From NCBI RefSeq assembly GCF_006715175.1, contig NZ_VFMQ01000001.1, positions 2,666,001 through 2,730,000 of the forward strand: a stretch of DNA of 64,000 nt, given 5' to 3'. This document shows, in pieces, positions 52,475-60,253 of this stretch. The stretch comes from Curtobacterium citreum. Lineage in GTDB: Bacteria > Actinomycetota > Actinomycetes > Actinomycetales > Microbacteriaceae. Numbering within the stretch: the stretch's first letter is position 1; each line of letters begins with the position of its first letter. The notes under the pieces are model-generated. The model was not told the DNA's origin, made no database searches, and worked only from the letters and a program-made list of their open reading frames with translations. The position numbers and the translations under genes are program-made.

Positions 52475-53935
52475 GTGGAGCACTGGCTCAGCGTCGCGAT
52501 CACCGTTCTCCTGGTCCTGCTGGACCTGGCGATCCGTGTCTTCTCGATCATCTACGTCCCGTACAACCGGAAGCCGCAGACCGCGACCGCCTGGCTCCTC
52601 GCGATCTTCCTGATCCCCTACATCGGGTTCATCGTCTTCCTGGTGATCGGGTCGACGAAGCTGCCGAAGGCCCGGCGCGAGAAGCAGACGGAGATCAACG
52701 CGTACATCCTCGAGCAGACCGAGGGCATCGAGCGCGTGCGACGGGACCACCCGTGGCCGCCGTGGCTCGAGAGCATCACGAAGCTCAACCGCGAGCTCGG
52801 CGCGATGCCCCTGGTCGGCGGCAACTCGGCGGAGCTCTACCCGGACTCGTACGAGTCGGTGCAGGAGATGACCCGCGCGATCGACCAGTCGCGCCGGTTC
52901 GTCCACGTCGAGTTCTACATCGCGACGATCGACGACACGACGCGGCCGTACTTCGAGGCCCTCGCCCGTGCGCAGGCCCGCGGTGTGACGGTCCGGTTCC
53001 TCCTGGACCACTGGGCGAGCCGCGGCTACCCGGGCTACAAGGACACGCTCGCGTTCCTCGACCAGGCCGGCATCGAGTGGCACCTCATGCTCCCCCTGCA
53101 GCCGCTGCAGGGGAAGTTCCAGCGCCCGGATCTCCGCAACCACCGGAAGATCATGGTGATCGACGGCTCGGTCGCGTTCACCGGGTCGCAGAACCTCATC
53201 GACCCGTCCTACGACCTGCCGTCGCACATCGAGAAGGGCATGGTCTACAAGGACCTGTTCGCCCGCTTCGAGGGCCCGGTCGTCGCCGGCCTGAACGCCC
53301 TGTTCGTCACCGACTGGTACAGCGAGACGGACGAGCTCCTGCTCCGCGAGAGCGACCCGGTGCAGCGCGCCGACCGCGGGGACGCCCTCGACTGCCAGGT
53401 GGTCCCCTCCGGCCCCGGGTTCGACGGCGAGAACAACCTGCGCCTGTTCAACGCGCTGCTCTACTCCGCCCAGGAGAAGGTGTCGATCACGTCGCCGTAC
53501 TTCGTGCCGGACGACTCGATGCTCTACGCGATCACGACGACGGCGCAGCGCGGGGTCGAGGTCGAGCTGTTCGTCGGCGAGATGGGCGACCACGCGATGA
53601 CCTGGCACGCGCAGCGCTCCTACTACGAGGAGCTCCTGCGTGCCGGCGTGAAGATCTGGCTGTACCGCGCCCCGACGATCCTGCACGCGAAGCACTTCAC
53701 GATCGACGACGACGTGTCCGTCATCGGGTCGAGCAACATGGACATGCGGTCGTTCAGCCTGAACCTCGAGGTCTCGGTGATGGTCCGCGGGCGCCGGTTC
53801 GTGGACGCGCTGCGCGGAGTGCAGGCCGCCTACAAGGAGGCCTCGTTCGAGCTCACGCTGGACGCGTGGCTCGAACGTCCGCGTCGGTCCCAGGTGCTCG
53901 ACAACGTCGCGCGGCTGACGGCAGCCCTGCAGTAG
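52475..53935 (+). CDS. cls: Cardiolipin synthase
   Basis: A 486-residue bacterial-type Cls. Two N-terminal membrane helices (about 5-25 and 40-60) precede two phospholipase D domains with HKD motifs: RNHRKIMVIDGSVAFTGSQN (about 222) and LHAKHFTIDDDVSVIGSSNM (about 400). It condenses phosphatidylglycerol molecules to cardiolipin in the membrane. The start is a GTG with a weak ribosome binding site, perhaps helped by the close upstream yajQ gene. Confidence 0.95.
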   Translation: MEHWLSVAITVLLVLLDLAIRVFSIIYVPYNRKPQTATAWLLAIFLIPYIGFIVFLVIGSTKLPKARREKQTEINAYILEQTEGIERVRRDHPWPPWLESITKLNRELGAMPLVGGNSAELYPDSYESVQEMTRAIDQSRRFVHVEFYIATIDDTTRPYFEALARAQARGVTVRFLLDHWASRGYPGYKDTLAFLDQAGIEWHLMLPLQPLQGKFQRPDLRNHRKIMVIDGSVAFTGSQNLIDPSYDLPSHIEKGMVYKDLFARFEGPVVAGLNALFVTDWYSETDELLLRESDPVQRADRGDALDCQVVPSGPGFDGENNLRLFNALLYSAQEKVSITSPYFVPDDSMLYAITTTAQRGVEVELFVGEMGDHAMTWHAQRSYYEELLRAGVKIWLYRAPTILHAKHFTIDDDVSVIGSSNMDMRSFSLNLEVSVMVRGRRFVDALRGVQAAYKEASFELTLDAWLERPRRSQVLDNVARLTAALQ

Positions 53936-54010
53936 GGCCAGCCGGGAGGCACGGTGCGGGTCCGCCCCGCCCGACCCGTCGGACGTCGGTGCCGGCCCGG
54001 CACCGCGGGG

Positions 54011-55129
54011 TCAGCGTGCTTCCGCCACCAGTCGGGTGAGCCGCGCCACGAGCCGCTCGAGCGGGCCGCGTCCCAGGACCGCCCGCCACGTCATCGCGAA
54101 CAGCACCGAGCCGACGGCGAACCAGCCCCACGCGGTCGCGGACTCCGGGTACTCGGGCAGCGCCGCGATGACGACGAGGTGGCCGGCGTACACGGTCAGC
54201 GGCATCGACCCGACCGCCGCGAGCGGGAACGCGACCCGGGCGACCGTCCGACCACGTCCGTCGAACACGAGCGTGCACAGGGCGACGACCGCGACGGCGA
54301 TCCCGGCCGTCGCCACGACGTCCACGACCGAGGACGAGTGGTCCCGGGGCGACGCGAAGTACTGCGCGAGCACCTGCCCCGGCGTGCTGTCGTCCGGAGC
54401 GTACGGCAGCCCCGGGAACGCGTACTCGGCGTCCGTCGGGACCGGGGCGACCAGGTTCCCGACCACGTAGGCGGTGGCGGCGACCAGCGCGCCGGACGCG
54501 AGGAGCAGGACCTGCCGGACACGATCCTCCAGACCGCTCCTGGCGACCGCGATTCCGACCAGGACGTACGCCAGGAACGTGACCACCGGGTAGACCAGCC
54601 CGAGCTGCACCCCGAACATGCCGGCGTCCGCGTAGAGCGGGACGACCGCGAGGGCAGCCACCGGCGACGCGAGCGCACACACCGCGGCGAGGACGAACAG
54701 CCACCGTGCGCGCAGCCGCAGGACCGGCACGACGAGCAGGAAGAGCGCCCCGTAGGTCGGCAGGATGACGTAGACGGGCGTGTCGAGCGCCATGAGCAGC
54801 AGCCCGATCGAGAACACGAAGACCGCGCGGACCGCGAGCCGTGCGCGGACCCGGCCGATCGCCGGCGCTCCGGGCGGCGTGGTGCGGCCGCTGGTCAACC
54901 CGATCGACACCCCGGCGAGGACCGCGAACAGCGTCGACGGCCGGCCGTTCGCGACGGCGGACCACGTCGCGCCGTCGGCCCAGTCGAACGCGTCCGCGAC
55001 GCCGCCGACGTGCGCGGCCATCATGCCGAGCAGCGCGAGGGCCCGCGCCACGTCGACGCCTTGCAGCCGTCCGGGCGCGACGAGCACGCCCCGCATCGCG
55101 GCGGGCGGTGCGGGGCGGGCGGTGGTCAT
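54011..55129 (-). CDS. DUF418/heparan-acetyltransferase-like membrane protein
   Basis: A 372-residue polytopic protein with about ten hydrophobic segments. The N-terminus RLQGVDVARALALLGMMAAH, with the catalytic-type His at the end of TM1, and GRPSTLFAVLAGVSIGL are typical of DUF1624/DUF418 (HGSNAT-like) proteins. The late segment SMPLTVYAGHLVVI is also conserved. These are thought to acylate extracytoplasmic glycans using a membrane-supplied acyl donor, but the substrate is unknown. It lies downstream of fprA on the same strand. Confidence 0.8.
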   Translation of the reverse strand: MTTARPAPPAAMRGVLVAPGRLQGVDVARALALLGMMAAHVGGVADAFDWADGATWSAVANGRPSTLFAVLAGVSIGLTSGRTTPPGAPAIGRVRARLAVRAVFVFSIGLLLMALDTPVYVILPTYGALFLLVVPVLRLRARWLFVLAAVCALASPVAALAVVPLYADAGMFGVQLGLVYPVVTFLAYVLVGIAVARSGLEDRVRQVLLLASGALVAATAYVVGNLVAPVPTDAEYAFPGLPYAPDDSTPGQVLAQYFASPRDHSSSVVDVVATAGIAVAVVALCTLVFDGRGRTVARVAFPLAAVGSMPLTVYAGHLVVIAALPEYPESATAWGWFAVGSVLFAMTWRAVLGRGPLERLVARLTRLVAEAR

Positions 55130-55163
55130 CGCGGTGCGGGGCGCGCGGTGGTCGTCGGGGCGG

Positions 55164-56534
55164 TCAGCTCGTCGGCTGGTCGACGCGACGAAGCGACACG
55201 TCGACCATCTCGTCGCGTGGGACGACCTTGATGCGCTCGCGACCCTCGGCGCCGCCGAGTGCCTGCTCGTGCTCGTCGAGCGCGTGCCAGCCGTCGAGGT
55301 CCGTGAACTCCACGCCGCGCTCGCGGAGCAGCGCCGGGACGGCCTCGGGCGACGGGTCGGCCGGGCTCCACCACGACGCCTGGTCGGTGACGATGTGCTG
55401 GACGGTCTCCATCGCGTCGGACTTGGTGTGTCCGATGAGCCCGACGGGTCCGCGCTTGATCCAGCCGGTGGCGTAGATGCCGGGGAGCTGGTGGCCGTCG
55501 GCGTCGAGGACCTGGCCCTCGTGGTTCGGGATGACGCCGGTGCGCTCGTCGAACGGCACGCCCGGGAGCGGGGACCCGAAGTATCCGACCGCGCGGTACA
55601 CGGCCTGCACCGGGAGCTCGCGGACCTCGCCGGTGCCCTCGACCCCGCCGAGACCGTCGGGGCGGGTGCGCTCGTAGCGGATCGCCGTGACGTGGCCGTC
55701 CTCGCCGACGAGCTCGAGGGGCTTCGCGTAGAAGTGCAGGTGCAGGCGGCGGCTGGCGGTGCCGGTCTCGCGCTGGCGCCACTGCTCGAGCACGCGGTTC
55801 ATCACCATGACCTGCTTGTTCGTGGCGATGGCGGTCTTCGAGGCCTCGTCATGGTCGAAGTCCTCGTCGTACACGACCATGTCGACGTCGCGGAGCTCAC
55901 CGAGCTCGCGGAGCTCGAGCGGCGTGAACTTCACCTGCGCCGGACCGCGGCGGCCGAAGACGTGCACGTCGGTGACGGGGCTGGCCTTGAGGCCGTCGTA
56001 GACGTTCGCGGGGATCTCGGTCGGCAGCAGGTCGTCGGCGTGCTTCGCGAGGATACGGGAGACGTCGAGTGCGACGTTGCCGTTGCCGATCACCGCGACG
56101 CTCTCGGCCTCGAGCGGCCAGGTGCGCGGGACGTCCGGGTGCCCGTCGAACCAGCTGACGAAGTCCGCCGCGCCGTAGGAGCCCTCGAGCTCGACGCCGG
56201 GGACGTCCAGGTCGGCGTCCTTGATGGCACCCGTCGAGAAGAGCACCGCGTGGTAGTGCTGCTGCAGGTCGTCGAGCGTGATGTCCTCGCCGAACCGCAC
56301 GTTGCCGAACAGCCGGACGACGCCGCGGTCGAGCACGTCACGGAGCGCGTTGACGATGCCCTTGATGCGGGGGTGGTCCGGTGCGACGCCGTAGCGGACC
56401 AGGCCGTACGGCGCCGGGAGCTGCTCGAACAGGTCGATCGAGACGTCGAACCCGCGGGCCTCCCGCAACAGGATGTCCGCGGCGTAGATGCCGGCGGGAC
56501 CGGCGCCGACGATGGCGAGTCGGAGGGTGGGCAC
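55164..56534 (-). CDS. fprA: Ferredoxin/adrenodoxin-NADP+ reductase (FprA type)
   Basis: About 456 residues, the length of mycobacterial FprA. FAD site VGAGPAGIYAADILLRE, GLVRYGVAPDHPRIKGI, NADP domain VIGNGNVALDVSRIL, VFGRRGPAQVKFT and a C-terminal YATGWIKRGPVGLIGHTKSD are all present. It passes electrons from NADPH to ferredoxin. The GTG at 56534 has GGAG six bases upstream and starts where the family starts. An ATG at 56600 overlapping the upstream stop (ATGA) would add 22 unconserved residues. Confidence 0.93.
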   Translation of the reverse strand: MPTLRLAIVGAGPAGIYAADILLREARGFDVSIDLFEQLPAPYGLVRYGVAPDHPRIKGIVNALRDVLDRGVVRLFGNVRFGEDITLDDLQQHYHAVLFSTGAIKDADLDVPGVELEGSYGAADFVSWFDGHPDVPRTWPLEAESVAVIGNGNVALDVSRILAKHADDLLPTEIPANVYDGLKASPVTDVHVFGRRGPAQVKFTPLELRELGELRDVDMVVYDEDFDHDEASKTAIATNKQVMVMNRVLEQWRQRETGTASRRLHLHFYAKPLELVGEDGHVTAIRYERTRPDGLGGVEGTGEVRELPVQAVYRAVGYFGSPLPGVPFDERTGVIPNHEGQVLDADGHQLPGIYATGWIKRGPVGLIGHTKSDAMETVQHIVTDQASWWSPADPSPEAVPALLRERGVEFTDLDGWHALDEHEQALGGAEGRERIKVVPRDEMVDVSLRRVDQPTS

Positions 56535-56596
56535 TGGTGTCTCCAGTTCGTTCGTGCGGGGTGCTGCCGGGGGTGTCGGCTGGTGTGCCGGCGAGG

Positions 56597-57673
56597 TCAT
56601 CGGCTCCGCTCGACGACCGACTCGGCGAAGCGGGTGAGTGCGCGCTTCACGGTGCCGTCGGGCAGCGGGGCGAGGGCCTCGACGGCTTCCTCTGCCCAGC
56701 GCACGGCGACGGCGCGTGTGGCGGTGGTCGCCTGGTGCGCCCGGAGCGCGGCGACCGCGGACTGGTACGGCGTGGAGTCGACGGCGTCGTCCGGGGCGTC
56801 CTTGACGTCGCGTTCGATACGGCCGAGCAGCGCGGCGGCCTCGGCGTCGTCACCCGCGAGTCGGCGGAGCTGGAGCAGGGGCAGGGTGTCGACGCCGGCG
56901 CGGAGGTCGTTGCCGGCGATCTTGCCGGTCTTGTCCGTCGCGGGCGCCAGGTCGATCACGTCGTCGACGAGCTGGAACGCGACGCCCACCTTCTCGCCGA
57001 AGGTGCCGACGGCGTCGAGGTACGCCCGGTCGGCGCCCGAGAACATCACGCCGGCGCGGGCCGCGGTGGCGATGAGCGAGCCGGTCTTGTCGCTGAGCAC
57101 CTGGATGTAGTGCTCGACGGGGTCGTCCTCGGGCTGCGGGCCGGTGGTCTCGTGGAGCTGCCCCATGCAGAGGCGCTGGAAGGTCTCGGCCTGCATCCGG
57201 ATGCCCTCGGCGCCGAGGTCCGCGGTGATGAGGCTCGCACGGGCGAACAGCAGGTCTCCCGTCAGGATGGCGACGTTGTTGCCGTAGGTCACGTGTGCCG
57301 CGGGGACACCGCGGCGCACCGGGGCCTCGTCCATGACGTCGTCGTGGTAGAGCGACGCGAGGTGTGTGGTCTCGATGCTCACCGCGGCCTTGACCACGGC
57401 GTCCGTCACGCCCTGGCCGAGCTGCGCGATGAGGAGCGTCAGCGTCGGGCGGATCCGCTTGCCACCGGCCGACAGCAGGTAGCGGCTCGTCGTGTCGGCG
57501 AGGGTGTCGGTGGACCGCATCGCGACCTCGAGCTGCTCCTCGACGAGCTCGAGACCGTCGTCGACGGCGGTGATGAAGCGGCGCTCCGACGGCGTGGCGA
57601 AGAGTCGCTCGCCGATGCCCAACGACGCGCGGAGACTCGGTGCGCGACGTGCGACCGGGACGCTCGGGTTCAA
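56597..57673 (-). CDS. Polyprenyl diphosphate synthase (menaquinone side chain)
   Basis: A 358-residue trans-prenyltransferase. First Asp-rich motif HLASLYHDDVMDEAP, second QLVDDVIDLAPAT, plus GGKRIRPTLTLL and TGDLLFARAS. It makes a long-chain prenyl diphosphate, and its position next to menG suggests the side chain of menaquinone. The start is a TTG with GGAG upstream at good spacing. It lies 30 bp after menG on the same strand, so the two are probably co-transcribed. Confidence 0.95.
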   Translation of the reverse strand: MNPSVPVARRAPSLRASLGIGERLFATPSERRFITAVDDGLELVEEQLEVAMRSTDTLADTTSRYLLSAGGKRIRPTLTLLIAQLGQGVTDAVVKAAVSIETTHLASLYHDDVMDEAPVRRGVPAAHVTYGNNVAILTGDLLFARASLITADLGAEGIRMQAETFQRLCMGQLHETTGPQPEDDPVEHYIQVLSDKTGSLIATAARAGVMFSGADRAYLDAVGTFGEKVGVAFQLVDDVIDLAPATDKTGKIAGNDLRAGVDTLPLLQLRRLAGDDAEAAALLGRIERDVKDAPDDAVDSTPYQSAVAALRAHQATTATRAVAVRWAEEAVEALAPLPDGTVKRALTRFAESVVERSR

Positions 57674-57703
57674 GTGCTGCTCCGTGTTCGGGGGTGGGGG
57701 CCG

Positions 57704-58516
57704 TCAGGCGTCCGTGCCGGGCTGCTCGGCGCCGGGGTCGACCACGCTGGGCTGCTCGCCCGTGTGCTGGTGCTCCCGACGGGCCTTGGCACGGCGGGCC
57801 ACCGACTCGCGGACGGTGCCGGCGACGGGCTTCCGGCCGCGGTGCAGCGCTACGATGCCGGCGGTCAGGTTGCGGTGCGCGACCATCGTGAAGCCGACGC
57901 CGCGCAGCCACTGGCTGAGGACCTGCTGGTCGGGCCAGGCCTCGATGGACTCGGCGAGGTAGCGGTAGGCGGCCGGGTTGCTGCTCGACAGCCGCGCGAT
58001 GCCCGGGAGCACGCGCTTGAGGTAGGCGCCGTAGCCGAAGCGCAGCAGCGCCATCGGCGGGGTGGAGAACTCGCAGATCACGACGCGACCGCCGGGCTTG
58101 AGCACCCGGAGCATCTCGGTGATGGCCTGCATCGGGTCGTTCACGTTGCGGAGGCCGAACGAGATCGTCACGGCGTCGAACGAGTCGTCGTCGAAGGGCA
58201 GGTGCTCGGCGTCGCCCTCGACGAAGGTGATCTCGGGGTGGCGCTCACGCCCGACGGCGATCATGCCCGCGGACAGGTCGAGCGCGGTGACCTCGGCACC
58301 CTTCTTGGCGAGTGCCGCGGCGCTCGTGCCCGTGCCCGCGGCGATGTCGAGGACGCGCTCGCCCGGCTGCGGGTCGACCGCACGGACCGTGGCGACGCGC
58401 CACAGCGGGGCGTTGCCCGCCGACAGGATGTCGTTCGTGAGGTCGTACTTCGCGGCGACGTCGTCGAACATGGCCGCCACTTCAGCCGGCTGCTTGCTCA
58501 GGTCCGCTCTGCTCAC
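57704..58516 (-). CDS. menG: Demethylmenaquinone methyltransferase
   Basis: A 270-residue UbiE/MenG protein. Family signatures YDLTNDILSAGNAPLWR, the SAM-binding LDIAAGTGTSAAALA, FDAVTISFGLRNVNDP and LKPGGRVVICEFSTP are present. It adds the methyl group in the last step of menaquinone synthesis. It heads the minus-strand unit menG-polyprenyl synthase-fprA and is divergent from menF. About 35 C-terminal residues are charged and not conserved. Confidence 0.96.
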   Translation of the reverse strand: MSRADLSKQPAEVAAMFDDVAAKYDLTNDILSAGNAPLWRVATVRAVDPQPGERVLDIAAGTGTSAAALAKKGAEVTALDLSAGMIAVGRERHPEITFVEGDAEHLPFDDDSFDAVTISFGLRNVNDPMQAITEMLRVLKPGGRVVICEFSTPPMALLRFGYGAYLKRVLPGIARLSSSNPAAYRYLAESIEAWPDQQVLSQWLRGVGFTMVAHRNLTAGIVALHRGRKPVAGTVRESVARRAKARREHQHTGEQPSVVDPGAEQPGTDA

Positions 58517-58600
58517 CGCACCATCCTAGAGGTCGCGCCCGAGGGTGTCCCCGACGCCGGGCCGGGGCCCTTGCACCCCGTCCGCGCGTACGATCGGTGC

Positions 58601-59860
58601 GTGACCCGAACCACCACGGCGGCTCCCACGCTCACGGTCTCGACCCGCATCCTCGACGATCCCGGCGACGTGCTGCGGCACACCCTGCGGGACGCTCCGC
58701 TCGCGTTCGTGCGGGGCGGCGACGGCATCGTCGGGATCGGCGAGGCCCTGCGCTTCGAGTTCTCCGGACCGGACCGGATGCGCGACGCCGCCGTGGTCTG
58801 GCGGGACGTCGTCGGCAGCGCCGTGGTCGACGACCCGGTGCAGCTCCGCGGGACCGGGCTCGTGGCGTTCGGCTCCTTCACGTTCGCGGACGACTCCGCC
58901 GAGCGCAGCGTGCTGGTCGTCCCCCGGGTGGTCATCGGCAAGCGCCGCGGCAAGGCATGGCTCACCGCCGTCGACACGACCCCGGACCCGGCTCCGCTCG
59001 CGTTCACCCGGACCTCGGTCCCGGTGCCCGCGGTGGGTGGGCACGTCTCGGTCGCCTTCGGCCCCGGCCGGGTCGACGAGGACACCTACGCCGCGAACGT
59101 CGCCGAGGCCGTCCGCCGGATCATCGCGGGCCGCGCCGAGAAGGTCGTGCTCGCGCGCGACCTCGTCGGGACCCTGCCGGACGGCGCCGATCGCCGGGCG
59201 ATCCTGCTCGACCTCGCCGCCGCCTACCCGCAGTGCGTCACCTTCGCCGTGGACGGGCTCGTCGGAGCCACGCCCGAGACGCTCGCCCGGACGGACGGCA
59301 CCGAGCTGTCCGCGCGGGTGCTCGCCGGCAGCGCCGCACGCGGGACCGACCCGGTGTCCGACCGCGCCGCCGCCGAGGCGCTGGCGTCGAGTGGGAAGGA
59401 CGTCGAGGAGCACGGCTTCGCGATCGCGAGCCTGCTGGCGGCGCTCCGACCGATCGCCACCGACCTGCGGGCCGACCCGGAGCCGTTCCGGCTGCAGCTG
59501 CCGAACCTCTGGCACCTCGCGACCGACGTCCGCGCGACGCTCCCCGCCGGGACGACCTCGCTCGACGTCGCCGACGCGCTGCACCCGACGGCCGCGGTCG
59601 CCGGGACGCCGACCGACGTGGCCGTGCGGCTCGTCGCCGAGCTCGAGGGCGTCGACCGGGGCCGCTACGCCGGACCCGTCGGTTGGCTCGGGGCGAACGG
59701 CGACGGCGAGTGGATGCTCGCGCTCCGCAGCGCCCGCATCGAGGACGACGGGACCGTCCGCGCCTGGGCCGGCGCAGGCATCGTCGCCGGCTCCGACCCG
59801 GCGCGCGAGGTCGCCGAGACGGCGCTCAAGTTCCGCCCGGTGCGCGACGCCCTGGCCTGA
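58601..59860 (+). CDS. menF: Isochorismate synthase
   Basis: About 419 residues of the chorismate-utilising family. VLARDLVG, SPETL-like GATPETLARTDG, GSAARG, LQLPNLWHLATDVRATLP, LHPTAAVAGTPTDVA and GRYAGPVGWLGANGDGEW form the conserved catalytic domain. It converts chorismate to isochorismate, the first step of menaquinone synthesis. The GTG at 58601 was chosen. It is divergent from menG and converges on menD across a repeat-filled gap. Confidence 0.93.
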   Translation: MTRTTTAAPTLTVSTRILDDPGDVLRHTLRDAPLAFVRGGDGIVGIGEALRFEFSGPDRMRDAAVVWRDVVGSAVVDDPVQLRGTGLVAFGSFTFADDSAERSVLVVPRVVIGKRRGKAWLTAVDTTPDPAPLAFTRTSVPVPAVGGHVSVAFGPGRVDEDTYAANVAEAVRRIIAGRAEKVVLARDLVGTLPDGADRRAILLDLAAAYPQCVTFAVDGLVGATPETLARTDGTELSARVLAGSAARGTDPVSDRAAAEALASSGKDVEEHGFAIASLLAALRPIATDLRADPEPFRLQLPNLWHLATDVRATLPAGTTSLDVADALHPTAAVAGTPTDVAVRLVAELEGVDRGRYAGPVGWLGANGDGEWMLALRSARIEDDGTVRAWAGAGIVAGSDPAREVAETALKFRPVRDALA

Positions 59861-59880
59861 GCGCGCGCCGGCAGGCGGGC

Positions 59881-60005
59881 GGGTGCCGATCCGCGCGACG
59901 GGTGCCGATCCGCGCACGGGAGACCGATCCGCGCGTGGGCAGTCGTTCCTTCCGGCCTCCGACGCGCGGATCGGCTTCCCATGTCGGGTGCGATGGGCAG
60001 GAACG
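59881..60005. repeat. CCGATCCGCGCG element, copy 2 (19-bp period plus conserved tail)
   Basis: CCGATCCGCGC starts at 59886, 59905 and 59924 (19-bp period). It is followed by a CGTTCCTTCC spacer, an inverted partner (CGCGCGGATCGG) and the tail at 59966-60005 that matches 48996-49035 at 35 of 40 bases. Confidence 0.92.
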
Positions 60006-60025
60006 TCACCCGCGTGACCGCCCCC

Positions 60026-60065
60026 GACGGGATGATCGTGGCGGGCCCGCACCGTGCCTCCCGTC
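60026..60065. repeat. 40-bp inverted repeat of the GGAGGCACGGTGCGGG motif
   Basis: GACGGGATGATCGTGGCGGG faces CCCGCACCGTGCCTCCCGTC. The arms pair imperfectly and match the motif seen singly at several other sites. Confidence 0.7.
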
Positions 60066-60093
60066 CGGCGCCACCCGGCCACACGGCGAACGC

Positions 60094-60159
60094 GAGACGC
60101 CCGCGTCCGCGCGAGACGCACCGCCACACGCGAGACGCCCCCGGATCCGGCGGCGTCTC
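60094..60159. repeat. GAGACGCCCC family array, copy 2 (19-bp period)
   Basis: GAGACG starts at 60094, 60113 and 60132 (19-bp period), followed by one inverted copy ending at 60159. The core GAGACGCCCCCGGATCCGG is shared with the array at 3587-3672. Confidence 0.88.
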
Positions 60160-60180
60160 GACGCGACCGGACCGTCTCGA

Positions 60181-60240
60181 CGAGACGAGACGAGACGAGC
60201 CGAGCCGAGCCCAGCCCAGCCCAGCCCAGCCGAGAGGAGC
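60181..60240. repeat. Pentanucleotide tract
   Basis: Twelve 5-bp units in register: CGAGA x3, CGAGC x3, CCAGC x4, CGAGA, GGAGC. It lies directly past the menD stop codon. Such a tract could vary in length by slippage. Confidence 0.9.
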
Positions 60241-60253
60241 GAGCACCGGCCCG

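Noticed and set aside
56381..58600. Long plus-strand frame upstream of menF suggesting a giant fusion protein
   Set aside because: The upstream part is antisense to fprA, the polyprenyl synthase and menG; MenF similarity begins only at the GTG at 58601.
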